Source of the DNA: Paenibacillaceae bacterium
GTDB lineage: Bacteria > Bacillota > Bacilli > Paenibacillales > NBRC-103111
Assembly: GCA_029256185.1 (NCBI GenBank)
Contig: JAQSYI010000028.1
Coordinates: 25,098 to 89,097 of the forward strand
DNA: 64,000 nucleotides
Direction: 5' to 3'
Below, piece after piece: positions 17,269 to 26,898 of this stretch; position 1 is the stretch's first letter; each line of letters opens with the position of its first letter. The translations under genes were made by a program, and so were the position numbers. Below the pieces are notes generated by a model. The model saw nothing but the letters and a program-made list of their open reading frames with translations. It made no database searches and had not been told where the DNA came from.

Positions 17269-17763
17269 TTATGCCAACGCATAATAATGCGGAATAATAT
17301 CCTCGTAGCTCCCATCCTTCAAGAGAAAGCCCTTGGGAATCACACCCAGCTGGACAAAACCCAGCTTCTTATACAAGCGCAGAGCCGCGGCATTCGTGCT
17401 TACCACAGCGTTGAACTGAAGAATCCGGAAGCCCGTCTCCCCCGCTTTCGCAATGCAATGCAAGACCAGGATTTCCCCGATCCGCTTGCCCCGATCCCCG
17501 TTTTTGACTGCGTAGCTGGCATTGGCAATATGCCCGCATCTGCCCACATTGTTCGGATGCAGAATATACAATCCCACTGTTTTGCCAGTCTCTTGCTCAA
17601 TCGCCACTCCGGTGAAGGTTTGACTCATAAAAAATTCCAGACCGCTCCTCTCATCCAAGAGCTCCATCTGCGGAAATGCGGATCCTTCCTCCACGATTTC
17701 GTTCCAAATTTCATTCATGGCGGGAATATCATTATGCGAAAACGCTCTTACAGAAATCCCCAT
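17269..17763 (-). CDS. GNAT-family N-acetyltransferase
   Basis: Protein of 164 residues with the GNAT fold. Segments in order: ISVRAFSHNDIPAMNEIWNEIV at the N-terminus, strand GVAIEQETGKTVGLYIL, the acetyl-CoA pyrophosphate loop in GDRGKRIGEIL and the closing NAAALRLYKKLGFVQLG. The start has GGAGG seven bases upstream. It would move an acetyl group from acetyl-CoA to an amine; the substrate cannot be told. It lies just downstream of jetC on the same strand, 117 bases away, and may be read through from the Wadjet operon. Confidence 0.9.
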   Translation of the reverse strand: MGISVRAFSHNDIPAMNEIWNEIVEEGSAFPQMELLDERSGLEFFMSQTFTGVAIEQETGKTVGLYILHPNNVGRCGHIANASYAVKNGDRGKRIGEILVLHCIAKAGETGFRILQFNAVVSTNAAALRLYKKLGFVQLGVIPKGFLLKDGSYEDIIPHYYALA

Positions 17764-17880
17764 CGTTTGACCTCCAGCCCCAAATCCGGGTTACTCTTAT
17801 ATATAAAAAGGGGGGACGCTTTCCTCTTTTCCGCCGCTCCGCCCCACCCTCCCGACAGCTATGAAAATATCTCAGCGGCG

Positions 17881-20800
17881 CTAGAACAACTCGATCTGCC
17901 TGACCTCGCCGATTCGCTCCATGGATTCCGGCGCATGGTCTTGGAAGTAGGCCTGCTGGATGCTCTGCTGGGGATCGACGATCTGCTTGCCGGAGCTGCC
18001 CAATGCGGCCCGGAGACGGCAGCTGTAGACCACCGGGAAATAATCCTGCAGGAACTTCCCCTCTGCGTGGGCCGTAAGCGCAATAATCTGGAACCCCAGC
18101 TGCTCGGCGATATAAAAGACGGGGCTAAGCACATGGTCGCTTGACGCCTTGCCGAATGGATTATCCAGCAGCACGGTCCGGTGCCGCTTCATATGGCTCT
18201 GGATATGCTGGCGCTTCTCCGCCACATAGTTCAGCAGGCCGAGAAACAGCGTCATGTTCTTGCTCCACTTCTCCCCTCCCGACCAACGGTTGGACTCCTC
18301 CCAGGAATAGGTGGCGCCTGTTACCTGCTGGTCGTTGGTTACCTTGCGGCAGCTGATCCTGATGGTTGCCTGCTGGAGCACCTTTTGCAGCAATTGCTTG
18401 GCATCAAGCCACTTCTCCAGATCCTTGCGGACAGCAGAGAATTGCTCTTCTCCCAGCTCACTGCGGTATCTGGGGCTGTCCAATTGGCTGATCATCCACT
18501 CCAGATGAGCCCTGATCCGCTCCTTCCCGTCCTGCTCCTCCCACTCCGGGACATGGAACACATAGATTTCCTTGCTGCCGGTCTCCGTGCGCACCCGCGT
18601 CTTTTTCGGCAAATCCCGGATTTCTGCAGCGATCTGCTTCAGATGGGTCTGAATGTGGGAGATGTATTGCTCCAGCTTCTGATCCTCCGTCTGCATCCGC
18701 AGCTCGGCAATATGGTTGGCCTTCAGGATGCTGGTTTCCATCATGGACCGGAATTCCTGAAGCTCCCCGTAGCTCTCCTTCAGCTCCACGCCCCGTTCCG
18801 CCATTTCCCGCAGCTTCACGTCCTTTACCTGTCTGGCGCAAAACTCGCGGAAGCGGCTTTTGCCCATGCTTACCCGTTTTCCTTCCTCCGTTATGAGGGC
18901 GGCCTGACGCTCCAGTTGGTCAATCACGGCGGCACCTGACGCAAGCAGCCGATAGCTTGCTTCCGACAGCTCCTCCATCGTCAGCTCTGCTGCAGCCAGC
19001 CGCGGATCGTCCAGCGCATGAATCTTCTCGTGCCGGTTCCAGAGCTGCCGCACCTCTGCCATATCGGCAAGCCGCCCTTCCACCGCCTGCTGCAGCCTGT
19101 CCAGCTCACGGCGCTCCCCATCCTGCATCCGGCGTTCCGCCGCAAGCTCTTCTTGCACCCGGGCAAGGGGCACCTGGAACAACAGAGGAGTCTCCCCCGG
19201 GAAATCCCGGCCATACTGCTCGGTTAACAGCCGGACAGCCGCCCGCTGCTCCTGCAGCTCTCCCTGCTTGCGGTATTGCTCGCCTCCGATGCGCCTGAGC
19301 AACTCTTCCAGGGATTTGCAGTCCTTCAGCGCCTCATTCTGCCGGACCTCCGGACGGGAGGGCAATTCCAGATCCGCAGACAGCAGAGGATATTCTTCCT
19401 TCAGGAGGCTCATCTCCCGGGCGGCGGCTGTGCGCTGGGCTTCCTGCCGTTCCTGCTCCTTCTCCAGCCCGGCCCGGTCTCTCATGATCCGGTGCCGCTC
19501 CAGCTCCAAATCCCTCCGCTCCTCCTTCAGACGGCTGACGGAATCCTCTTCCGACAATTCTTCCGGCAGGTAATCCTTTACATGGTTATACAGATCCTCC
19601 TCCAACAGCCGCTGCAGCTTATCCAGCGCACCGCGGTATTCGTCACGCCGCCGTTCATGCTGCTCGGTCAGGGCGCCAAGCCTGCGCTGCCAGCCCTCCA
19701 CCTGCCTTGCGGCCCGCAGCAAGCTCTCTTGCACCGCCTGAATCTCCAGCTCCACTGACGACAGCTGCTCTCCCAGCCGCTGATAGCGAAGCCCCTGCTC
19801 CACCAGGTTGTCCAACTGCTGCTGGCGCTGCTGGTTCAGCCCAATCTCCTGTTGGAGCTCATCCTTCTTCCGTTCCAGAGCCTCCAGCTCTCCCATCGCC
19901 CGCTCCAATTGCTCCTCCAGGCGCAGCTGGCGGTCCCGCAGCTCAGCCAGCAGACGCTCCTGCTCCTGAACCCGGTCCAAGGGATACTCCCCGAGGAAGG
20001 ACTGAAGCCGCTTCCGCGCATCATACCATCGCGAGAGCTCCAATTCCTTCTCCCGACGGGCTTGCGCTGCCTCCCCGGCCTTATCGCCCACAGAGCGCTT
20101 CCACTCCGCGAACTGCTCCGGCTGCTGCAGCGGCTGCCAGAGCGACGGCTCAACCCACATGAACGCTGCTGCTGTTCCCCTCTGCCTCTCCGCAGACGCC
20201 TGATCATTCGATCTCGCAGATGCCTGGTCATTCCAATCTCCTGCAGATGCCTGCTCACTCCACATCCCGGCAGAGGCAGTTCCCCCGCTGCCTGTCTGTT
20301 CCATGCCGAAGCCTTCGCGCAGCCCGCCTCTCTCCAGCTCCCGCGCCTCTTGGGTAGATAAGACCCGGACAGGGTAGCTCAACTGGTCTGCCGCCTCCGC
20401 CAGCTTCCGCTGCAGCAAGGGCTTCTCCCGCTCCGTAGTCACCAGCGTCACCGGCCACAGCTCGCCGCATGATCCCGCCTCTGTCGAAGCCGCGTATTCC
20501 ACGCCCAATTCCAGCAGCGAGAATTGATGCCGCCATTGCTGCACCAGCCGGGCCGCAGCCGCATCGGCAAAAAACACCGGAAGCTCCCCATAATCATCCA
20601 CATGCCGGTAGGCCAGCCGCTCCTGATGCAGCAATTGCAGCTTTTGCTGCTCTCTGCGCCCGATCTCATCGGCCAATTGGGAGAGCAGCGAGCTTTGCTT
20701 CTCCTGCACCGGACCAAGCCGCTCCCAGGCGGAACGGAGAGAGCCCAGCTCTTGGCGGACCGCCGCTTGCTCCTGTTCATAGCGCCTATGCCATTCCTTC

Positions 20801-22446
20801 TGCCGGGTCAGCTCATCTGCAACCTGCAGCCGTTCCCCGCTCCATTCCCGAACCGCCGATTGGAGCTGGCTTCGCTTCCGGTCGCCATCGGTTAGCGACC
20901 GCTGATGCAGCAGATACTCCTCCTCCAGCCCTTGCTGTTCCCCGAGCCAGACAGGCAGCTCTTCCTCGACGGATTGCGATTGGACATTGCTCAGGATGCG
21001 CCGGGCAATCTCCTGCCGCTGAGCCTGCAGTCCGTTGCGCGCCTCGGCCGCTCCCGCCTCGCGGATGACCAGCTGCTCCCTTTCCTTGTCCGCTTCGTTC
21101 TTCCCGGCGGAGGCCTCCTGCAGCTCCTGCTCCAGCTCCGACTCTGCCTGCAGCAGCTGTCCCAGCAGCTCCCGCTGCCTGGATTCCTCCCGTACATACC
21201 AGAACCGCAGCTTGCCGCCATTGCGCTCCCAGCGCTCCTGCAGCTCTGATCCATCCCGTGACTGCTCCAGCTGCTCCATGCGCTCCCGCACATAGGATAA
21301 AGCCGCCTCCGCTTCATTCAGGCGCTCCCGGTGCTCCGCATAGCGAAGGGAATAATACCGGCCCTTCGCCTCGGCCAGTTGCCCGGCAAGCCGTTCCTGC
21401 TCCCCATCGACTGCAAGCAGCTCCGTTTCCAGCGCCCCTTCTTGCTGCCGTTCCACGGAAATACGGCGGGACGCTTCCTTTTGCCGCCACAGGGTCTGTC
21501 TGCCCTGCCATCCCGCCATTCGCTCCCGCAGCCGCTCCTGCTCAGCCAACTGCTCCGTCTCCAGCCGCTCCCCGAGCTGCAGCTGCGCCTTGGCCTTCTG
21601 CCTGGAGCCGTCATATTCAGTGCGCCGCAGATGCAGCTTCTCATAACCCTGCACATACTTGTGCAGCTCGGCGAGAATCCTCCGGTTCTCCTCAATTTTC
21701 TCCTTCAGCTCTTTATACTGCTTGAAGCCCTCCCGCTGGGTCTGGAACAGATCGGCGAAGGTACCCTGCCGGTAGCCCTCCATGGACTCCTCAATCGTTG
21801 GGATGAGGAGACGGTCAACCAATTGGGAGGTGGTCTTGCATTCGTCGAAGAAGGCTTCAATCCCCCCTTCATTGGAATTGATCTTGACGATCGCCTCCCA
21901 TTCCGAAGGAATAATGTGCAGCTGCTGCTCGATATATTGATGAAAACTCTTAATCGTATCGAATAGCCGCGCCGTCAACGGATGCCGCTGCTGCATGGAC
22001 TGGTAATACTCCTGAATTTCCCCCTTCTCCGTCACACGCCGCTTGCCCCCTGAATCCTTGGTAAAAGGCAGCTCCGCAACGCCGTAATCATCCCGCTCCC
22101 CGTATTCCACCACATAACGCAGGGAATCGAGCCCGGCGGGGCTCATAAACAGGCTCACGCAGGTAGCCGCATACCGGCGCCTCGGCTTCTCCGCCAGCAG
22201 CCATTCGATGGCAATGTGGGCGGGCCCATTTTCCAGAGAGAGGGTATCCCGCATCTTCCGTCCGGCTACATCCGCATGGGGCAGCACCGCCTGAATCGCC
22301 GCCTGGATAAAGACCGTCTTGCCGCCGCCATTCTCCAGCACGATCGCCCCGTTATGCCCGTCAAAGCGGAACACCACATCCGTATACCGCTTCGCTCCCT
22401 GTTCATAAACAATGTTGGTAAACCGGATCTTAGTGATCGCCGGCAT
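17881..22446 (-). CDS. jetC: Wadjet SMC-like ATPase JetC
   Basis: MukB-like SMC motor of about 1521 residues. Walker A (LENGGGKT, Lys43) is at the N-terminus. Long coiled coils rich in Glu, Gln, Arg and Leu fill the middle. The ABC signature (WSGGEKWSKNMTLF) and Walker B (VLLDNPFGKASSDH) are near the C-terminus, as expected for two halves joining on folding back. Wadjet complexes extrude plasmid DNA and cut it through JetD. Start MPAITKIRF has AAGGAGG upstream and overlaps the jetB end by 17 bases. A low-complexity insert with repeated ASAGxW/NDQASA units lies near the middle (DNA around 20160-20300). Sure of the SMC class, fairly sure of Wadjet. Confidence 0.93.
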   Translation of the reverse strand: MPAITKIRFTNIVYEQGAKRYTDVVFRFDGHNGAIVLENGGGKTVFIQAAIQAVLPHADVAGRKMRDTLSLENGPAHIAIEWLLAEKPRRRYAATCVSLFMSPAGLDSLRYVVEYGERDDYGVAELPFTKDSGGKRRVTEKGEIQEYYQSMQQRHPLTARLFDTIKSFHQYIEQQLHIIPSEWEAIVKINSNEGGIEAFFDECKTTSQLVDRLLIPTIEESMEGYRQGTFADLFQTQREGFKQYKELKEKIEENRRILAELHKYVQGYEKLHLRRTEYDGSRQKAKAQLQLGERLETEQLAEQERLRERMAGWQGRQTLWRQKEASRRISVERQQEGALETELLAVDGEQERLAGQLAEAKGRYYSLRYAEHRERLNEAEAALSYVRERMEQLEQSRDGSELQERWERNGGKLRFWYVREESRQRELLGQLLQAESELEQELQEASAGKNEADKEREQLVIREAGAAEARNGLQAQRQEIARRILSNVQSQSVEEELPVWLGEQQGLEEEYLLHQRSLTDGDRKRSQLQSAVREWSGERLQVADELTRQKEWHRRYEQEQAAVRQELGSLRSAWERLGPVQEKQSSLLSQLADEIGRREQQKLQLLHQERLAYRHVDDYGELPVFFADAAAARLVQQWRHQFSLLELGVEYAASTEAGSCGELWPVTLVTTEREKPLLQRKLAEAADQLSYPVRVLSTQEARELERGGLREGFGMEQTGSGGTASAGMWSEQASAGDWNDQASARSNDQASAERQRGTAAAFMWVEPSLWQPLQQPEQFAEWKRSVGDKAGEAAQARREKELELSRWYDARKRLQSFLGEYPLDRVQEQERLLAELRDRQLRLEEQLERAMGELEALERKKDELQQEIGLNQQRQQQLDNLVEQGLRYQRLGEQLSSVELEIQAVQESLLRAARQVEGWQRRLGALTEQHERRRDEYRGALDKLQRLLEEDLYNHVKDYLPEELSEEDSVSRLKEERRDLELERHRIMRDRAGLEKEQERQEAQRTAAAREMSLLKEEYPLLSADLELPSRPEVRQNEALKDCKSLEELLRRIGGEQYRKQGELQEQRAAVRLLTEQYGRDFPGETPLLFQVPLARVQEELAAERRMQDGERRELDRLQQAVEGRLADMAEVRQLWNRHEKIHALDDPRLAAAELTMEELSEASYRLLASGAAVIDQLERQAALITEEGKRVSMGKSRFREFCARQVKDVKLREMAERGVELKESYGELQEFRSMMETSILKANHIAELRMQTEDQKLEQYISHIQTHLKQIAAEIRDLPKKTRVRTETGSKEIYVFHVPEWEEQDGKERIRAHLEWMISQLDSPRYRSELGEEQFSAVRKDLEKWLDAKQLLQKVLQQATIRISCRKVTNDQQVTGATYSWEESNRWSGGEKWSKNMTLFLGLLNYVAEKRQHIQSHMKRHRTVLLDNPFGKASSDHVLSPVFYIAEQLGFQIIALTAHAEGKFLQDYFPVVYSCRLRAALGSSGKQIVDPQQSIQQAYFQDHAPESMERIGEVRQIELF

Positions 22447-23197
22447 CTGCCTCCACCTCCTTCTGCCGCCGCTTCCCGGCCTTGTCCAGACTGTACAGAA
22501 AATCCAGAATCCCCCTATTGTACTCCAGCTCCATGAAATACCGCTGGACAATAATCTTAGCCTTCTCGCTTAGCGCAAGCTCCTGCAAGCCCACCTGCAC
22601 CACCAGCTCCTGGTCCATCAGGAAGCGCTTCACCGTATCCAGGAAGCTCATGCGGCTGATCGTTTGCCCGCTCTGGCGCTTGGCCGTCTCCTTCACATCG
22701 TCAAGGGACTCCCATTTCTCCAGCACAGCGCTCCATTGATACGAATATTCCTGGCTGAGGCTCTTCAGCTCCTCCTCCGGATGCTCCTTCAACCCGTCCA
22801 TCCGCAGCTGCATCAGCTTCAGCCATTCCTCCATGTCCAGGAAATTCCGCGTAGGCTCCATCGTCTGATAGCTGTCATAGAATGCGCCGATGAGGACAAT
22901 CACTGCCACGTACATGAGGTACAGATCGGCATTCACCGCGCCGCTTCGCAGATAAGTTCTCTTCAGCGCGTCATTGCTCAGATGAAACGGAGACAGCCGC
23001 GCCAGCGGAACCATATACAGCCGCTCTCCCGCCGCCAGCGTCACACACTCCACCTCTGCCGCGAACTGCTCCACCAGTCCCCGCACCTGATCGTCAGCCT
23101 CATATTCCTGCAGGCTCTCCTTATCCGCCGAGCCGTCCCGCGCCAGCCGCGCATAGATGCGGAACGCCTTCATCACCTCCGCCTCTTCAATCTGCAT
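22430..23197 (-). CDS. jetB: Wadjet MukE-like subunit JetB
   Basis: About 255 residues, helical with a winged-helix-like make-up, matching the small MukE-like subunit that bridges the kleisin JetA and the SMC JetC. Visible features: ERLYMVPLARLSPFHLSND, DLYLMYVAVIVLIGAFYDSYQTMEP and a helical end rich in Glu and Arg. The start is uncertain between ATGs at 23197 and 23173; 23197 has GGGGAAGAGG directly upstream. It overlaps both neighbours by a few bases, showing tight coupling. The function is assigned by position in the operon plus overall form. Confidence 0.85.
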   Translation of the reverse strand: MQIEEAEVMKAFRIYARLARDGSADKESLQEYEADDQVRGLVEQFAAEVECVTLAAGERLYMVPLARLSPFHLSNDALKRTYLRSGAVNADLYLMYVAVIVLIGAFYDSYQTMEPTRNFLDMEEWLKLMQLRMDGLKEHPEEELKSLSQEYSYQWSAVLEKWESLDDVKETAKRQSGQTISRMSFLDTVKRFLMDQELVVQVGLQELALSEKAKIIVQRYFMELEYNRGILDFLYSLDKAGKRRQKEVEADAGDH

Positions 23198-24725
23198 CCT
23201 CTTCCCCACCAATCCGTATGATCATGTTCGCAATGGAATACCGTTCATGGGCGCGGATCGAACCGGCCGTTTCAATCAAGGTCAGCGTTCTGCCCGAAAG
23301 CGCCTCAATCACCGCCTCATACAAGCCGTCCTTCGCCTCTCCCTCCAGAGCTTCCCGGTCCGCCGCCCGGATGGGACTCCGTTGATGGAGAATGAGCCAA
23401 TAATCGTAGAAATCTCGCTCCGTGAGCAGTGCTCCCCTGGGTCCCTCCTGCAGACTGGCGATAAACTCCTCCAGCAGCACCTCATGCACGGCTCTTCTCT
23501 CCATAAAATCCAGCAGCAGCTCTGTCACCTCGCGGAAAAGTCCCTTCCGCTTCACGAAAAACAGCGACTCCTCCTGTTCTCCGCCGATCTCCAGGAGACT
23601 CTCTTCAGAGAGCCTGTCATCTTCCTCCCCGGCCAATTGATGCTTGGCAAACACCGTAAGCGGCGACCACCCCCGGTGCTGCTCCACCTTCAGGAACGGC
23701 GCGGTGATTCCCGCCAGCGATTCCAGCGGCAGCGGCGTGCTGAAGAGGAACGATGCGATATCCTGGTCAAAATTAAACGAGGTCATCCCGGTATAATACA
23801 GGGATTCCCTGGCTGCCCGCAGCGCCTGGGATTCCAGCTCCATGCTCCGCTTAAGCAGCAAAGTATGCTCGTTATGCACCCGCTCCAATTCCACCGCAAT
23901 CCGCACGATCAGCTCATAGGAGCGCTCCTTCTGCAGCTCCCGCTGCGCATACAGCCGGTCCCTTGTTTCCTTGACAAACTGCCGCAGCTCGGTGAACTCC
24001 TCATTCTCCCGCTTCAGCCGCAGGTAGATATCCTCCAGGAGAGAGCGGTACCGGTTCAAGGTTTCCTCGGATACGATACTCCGCCGGATCTCATGCTCCA
24101 GGGCGTGAATCCGCTCCTGCAGGGTCTCCACATCCACATGCATCTCATCAATTTGGCGGAGCGCCCCCTGGAATTCACCCTTCTCCAACTGCTTGCGGAG
24201 CAGGAGCTGATGGATGGACAGCTGGAACTCCAGATAGAATTCCTTGGTGGCAAACACCAGCTCCAATCCATCCTCATCCAAGGCATAGTACTGGGTATTG
24301 GCGGCAGCATCATAGGAATCCGTGCGCAGGATAGAGGTATATATCACCTCTTGAAGCCCGCTGGCCGGATCGGTATAGAAGAACTCCCGCTTCCTTCCGC
24401 TGGCCGGACGGAACACCTGAATCACCTTGCGGGCAATCTCCTCCACGTCCTCCCCGTCCAGAGCATAAGCCTCGGACAGCACCGCCGCCAGAAACCCGCC
24501 CAGCTCCTTCACACTGGTCCTGCGGCTGCGCAAGAGCTTCTTCTCGAAGAAAAACAGCAGCGTAAGCAGCCCCAGCTCCATCATGGCCACCTGCTTGCCG
24601 TTCTTGTCGGTCTTCCGCTGTCTCCCCAGCTCGAACAAGGGATCGAACAAGGCAATCTTCGCCATCCGTTCGGAAAAGCCTCCCAGCACCTCTGTCATTT
24701 CCATTGCCTTCAAAGACCGTTCCAT
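23187..24725 (-). CDS. jetA: Wadjet kleisin-like subunit JetA
   Basis: About 512 residues, MukF-like kleisin. An N-terminal winged-helix region (FSERMAKIALFDPLFELGRQRKT, then MMELGLLTLLFFFEKKLL) is followed by a long coiled coil (about 190-290) and a C-terminal domain (WLILHQRSPIRAADREALEGEAKDGLYEAVIEAL). The kleisin closes the JetC ring and binds JetB. The longest start overlaps jetD by 16 bases; ATG at 24698, eight bases after GAAGG, is an alternative. The sequence fits the JetA family of the Firmicute Wadjet subtype (type II or III as I recall it). Confidence 0.88.
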   Translation of the reverse strand: MERSLKAMEMTEVLGGFSERMAKIALFDPLFELGRQRKTDKNGKQVAMMELGLLTLLFFFEKKLLRSRRTSVKELGGFLAAVLSEAYALDGEDVEEIARKVIQVFRPASGRKREFFYTDPASGLQEVIYTSILRTDSYDAAANTQYYALDEDGLELVFATKEFYLEFQLSIHQLLLRKQLEKGEFQGALRQIDEMHVDVETLQERIHALEHEIRRSIVSEETLNRYRSLLEDIYLRLKRENEEFTELRQFVKETRDRLYAQRELQKERSYELIVRIAVELERVHNEHTLLLKRSMELESQALRAARESLYYTGMTSFNFDQDIASFLFSTPLPLESLAGITAPFLKVEQHRGWSPLTVFAKHQLAGEEDDRLSEESLLEIGGEQEESLFFVKRKGLFREVTELLLDFMERRAVHEVLLEEFIASLQEGPRGALLTERDFYDYWLILHQRSPIRAADREALEGEAKDGLYEAVIEALSGRTLTLIETAGSIRAHERYSIANMIIRIGGEEDAD

Positions 24726-25768
24726 TCGTTTGTCCTCCAGATATCCCCAAGCTCCTGGCTTGCCAGCGTCTCCTGGGGCCAGTAGCGCCCCTCATCCAGT
24801 CCCCGCGCAGCCTGGCTTCCCAGCTCCGGAGCAAGCTCGCAGCAGAACGCCGCCACCGCTTCATCCTTGCGCAGCTGATATTCCTTGCCCTGCACAGACT
24901 GCTTCGCCAGACAGGCCCGGTAGAAGGGCTCGGCCAGCCGGACCGGATGCCGAAGCCTCAGATCGAACCAAATGCTGATCCCCTCCAGGTCGATATCTCC
25001 GAAATAATACAGGAGATGCTCTCCCCCCGGCACGGGGTACTGATAGCGCAGCATCTCCAGATTGCCGACGATCTTCCTCCCGCAGCCATAAATTAAGGTG
25101 GCAAAGGATGTTTCTGGCAGCACCGGCGCCAGCCCCTGAAAGGTGGTTTTGTTCTCCACAATAAGATGGCGGTGGACAGCGCCGCCCTCACCATCCCTGA
25201 GGCGAGCCCCTGCCAGCACCGCGGGATTTACCGCCAGCATCAGCGGATCGCTGACAGGAAGCAGGCGCAGCTTCGTCCACAGCCCCAGCCGCTCCAGCAC
25301 CGCCTGTCCCCCCTTATCCGTGATCCATTTCTCATCGCCGACCAGCTCAAAGCTGCGTTCGGGAGCAGGAGCCTCCCGCTCCGGCAGGGAGAACCGCCGC
25401 AGATAGCGGTCGATTTTTTCGATATAAGGCCAATCCCTCTGCCACTCTACCTCACTCAGACTGTAATACCGGTCCAATTGAATGCAGGGATGAAGAGAGC
25501 GCCCGTATCCGTGCAGACGCCTCGCATGCTCCCGGACGATGGAGTCCCGGCGTATCCGGTATTGGTATCCCAATGCGGGCACCTTGCCATTGCGGCCGTG
25601 AGCCTTTACCAGCTCCAGCACGCCTGCCCTCTCCAGCTCCAGCACCGCTTTTGCAAACGCCTCATATTCCACCGGCTGTCCGGCGAAAAGCCGCTCCAGC
25701 TCTTCCAGCTCCAGCGTGGATTTTCTGGCAGTCTGAATATACTCGGTGAAGACTTGTCTTAACGTCAT
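24710..25768 (-). CDS. jetD: Wadjet nuclease JetD (Toprim-like)
   Basis: About 352 residues. An N-terminal helical arm and winged-helix-like part precede a C-terminal Toprim nuclease domain with the conserved Glu in LIVENKTTFQGL and the acidic pair in YFGDIDLEGISIW. JetD cuts plasmid DNA after the SMC complex has loaded and bent it. GGAGG lies five bases before the ATG at 25768; an ATG one codon earlier also fits. Here jetD is the first gene of the operon, unlike the textbook A-B-C-D order. All visible catalytic residues are present. Confidence 0.92.
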   Translation of the reverse strand: MTLRQVFTEYIQTARKSTLELEELERLFAGQPVEYEAFAKAVLELERAGVLELVKAHGRNGKVPALGYQYRIRRDSIVREHARRLHGYGRSLHPCIQLDRYYSLSEVEWQRDWPYIEKIDRYLRRFSLPEREAPAPERSFELVGDEKWITDKGGQAVLERLGLWTKLRLLPVSDPLMLAVNPAVLAGARLRDGEGGAVHRHLIVENKTTFQGLAPVLPETSFATLIYGCGRKIVGNLEMLRYQYPVPGGEHLLYYFGDIDLEGISIWFDLRLRHPVRLAEPFYRACLAKQSVQGKEYQLRKDEAVAAFCCELAPELGSQAARGLDEGRYWPQETLASQELGDIWRTNEWNGL

Positions 25769-25798
25769 CATAACCTCCGGATACAAATGTATGGGGTC

Positions 25799-25804
25799 AT
25801 TATA
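25799..25804 (-). promoter_or_regulatory. -10 element of the Wadjet operon
   Basis: A perfect TATAAT on the minus strand about 30 bases before the jetD start. A TTTTCC 17 bases upstream is a weak -35. It is the only promoter-like signal before jetD and fits transcription of jetDABC as one unit. Confidence 0.55.
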
Positions 25805-26034
25805 TCATTTGCGGCAAGGCAGGAAAACAAAAGAAAGCTGCACAGACAGCGAAAAGGCAGAGAGCAGACAGCGAAAAGGCAGCGAACAGGATCATCTGCG
25901 TCCGTTTACATCAACATCTGTTCTGGCTAAACATACATTCACCCGCCGCAAATAGCGATATTTATCCCCATGGAAGCAACGAACTGACGCAGCCTGCGTA
26001 TCAATGGATATCCTCCCGAATGGAGTTGACGTTT

Positions 26035-26739
26035 ATGTCGGCTTTACCCAAAACTATAAAATCCCCCACATTCGTGTTCTTTTCATGTTTGCTTGCCATC
26101 TCGCTGACGGTGGGCATATTGTCCAAAAGCTACTTCACCGTGCCTGTGTTCTACATGGACCATAACAAGTATACGTTCCATAGCGGACAAGACGGAGCGG
26201 TCACTTACCATAGCCGGTATGGACCTCCCGTTCAGGTGAGTATCGCCGATGGCCGGCGCACCGTTTCCCTTGAAGGACAAGAGTATGTCATTACAGAGAC
26301 CAGTTCGGAGCCAACCGCCAAATATAACGTCACTTATCCCGGCGGACAGAACTATGAAGTCCAGGATCAGTCCGGGCATTTGATTGCCTTTGACGAACAC
26401 GGAGAACTGGTGTCCGGCCTGCTCATTTACACCGGTGACCAGAGAGTGCTGCAAGACGGAGAGGAGGTCTTTACTCCCCATATGCTCGTAACGGCAGCGT
26501 ATCCGCAATACCACTTTACTCCGGGCACCCCGGCGTTTCTCTACTTTGCTTTGGCCGGCATCATTTACGGGTGGTGCGGATTCCGTTACCGTAAATTCCA
26601 GGATATCCTGTTCCTGCTTTCGTTGCGTTGGGTTTGGGTCAATGACCCGGAGCCCAGCGACTTCTACTATTTCATGTGCAAGGTGGGAGGAATAGGGGCG
26701 ATGATCATTTCCCTCTTCCTGGCTGTTAAAGCCTTCTGA
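26035..26739 (+). CDS. Membrane protein of unknown function
   Basis: About 234 residues. One N-terminal hydrophobic segment (FVFFSCLLAISLTVGIL) acts as signal or anchor. An external domain of about 120 residues rich in Tyr, Gly and strands follows, then two more hydrophobic segments near the C-terminus around FLYFALAGIIYGW and GGIGAMIISLFLAV. The motif RWVWVNDPEPSDFYYFMCKVGGI recalls small Firmicute proteins annotated as DUF6199, a tentative link. The start ATG at 26035 has GGAG nine bases upstream; an in-frame ATG at 26020 is possible. Isolated, flanked by non-coding DNA on both sides. Confidence 0.7.
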   Translation: MSALPKTIKSPTFVFFSCLLAISLTVGILSKSYFTVPVFYMDHNKYTFHSGQDGAVTYHSRYGPPVQVSIADGRRTVSLEGQEYVITETSSEPTAKYNVTYPGGQNYEVQDQSGHLIAFDEHGELVSGLLIYTGDQRVLQDGEEVFTPHMLVTAAYPQYHFTPGTPAFLYFALAGIIYGWCGFRYRKFQDILFLLSLRWVWVNDPEPSDFYYFMCKVGGIGAMIISLFLAVKAF

Positions 26740-26755
26740 CCTGAGGCATGCACGG

Positions 26756-26843
26756 ATTCCACCAGAATGGTGTTAAAAGGTCCTGGCGGTCCATGCCTGC
26801 ACTAATTCCAACAGAATGGTGTTAAAAGGATTCGACGGTCCAT
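26756..26843. repeat. Pair of 39-base direct repeats
   Basis: Copies at 26756-26794 and 26805-26843 share the core AGAATGGTGTTAAAAGG and the end CGGTCCAT, 49 bases apart, just after the stop of the membrane protein gene. Nature unknown; possibly a small repeat family of this genome. Confidence 0.7.
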
Positions 26844-26898
26844 TTTACATTTCCATAGGGGGTGACATTGGGGTAACACTCTCCCTCTCTTAAGCCTG

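Noticed and set aside
23157..24785. 542-codon plus-strand frame opposite jetA
   Set aside because: Leu/Gln/His-rich shadow typical of antisense of a GC-rich helical protein; jetA has clear operon context.
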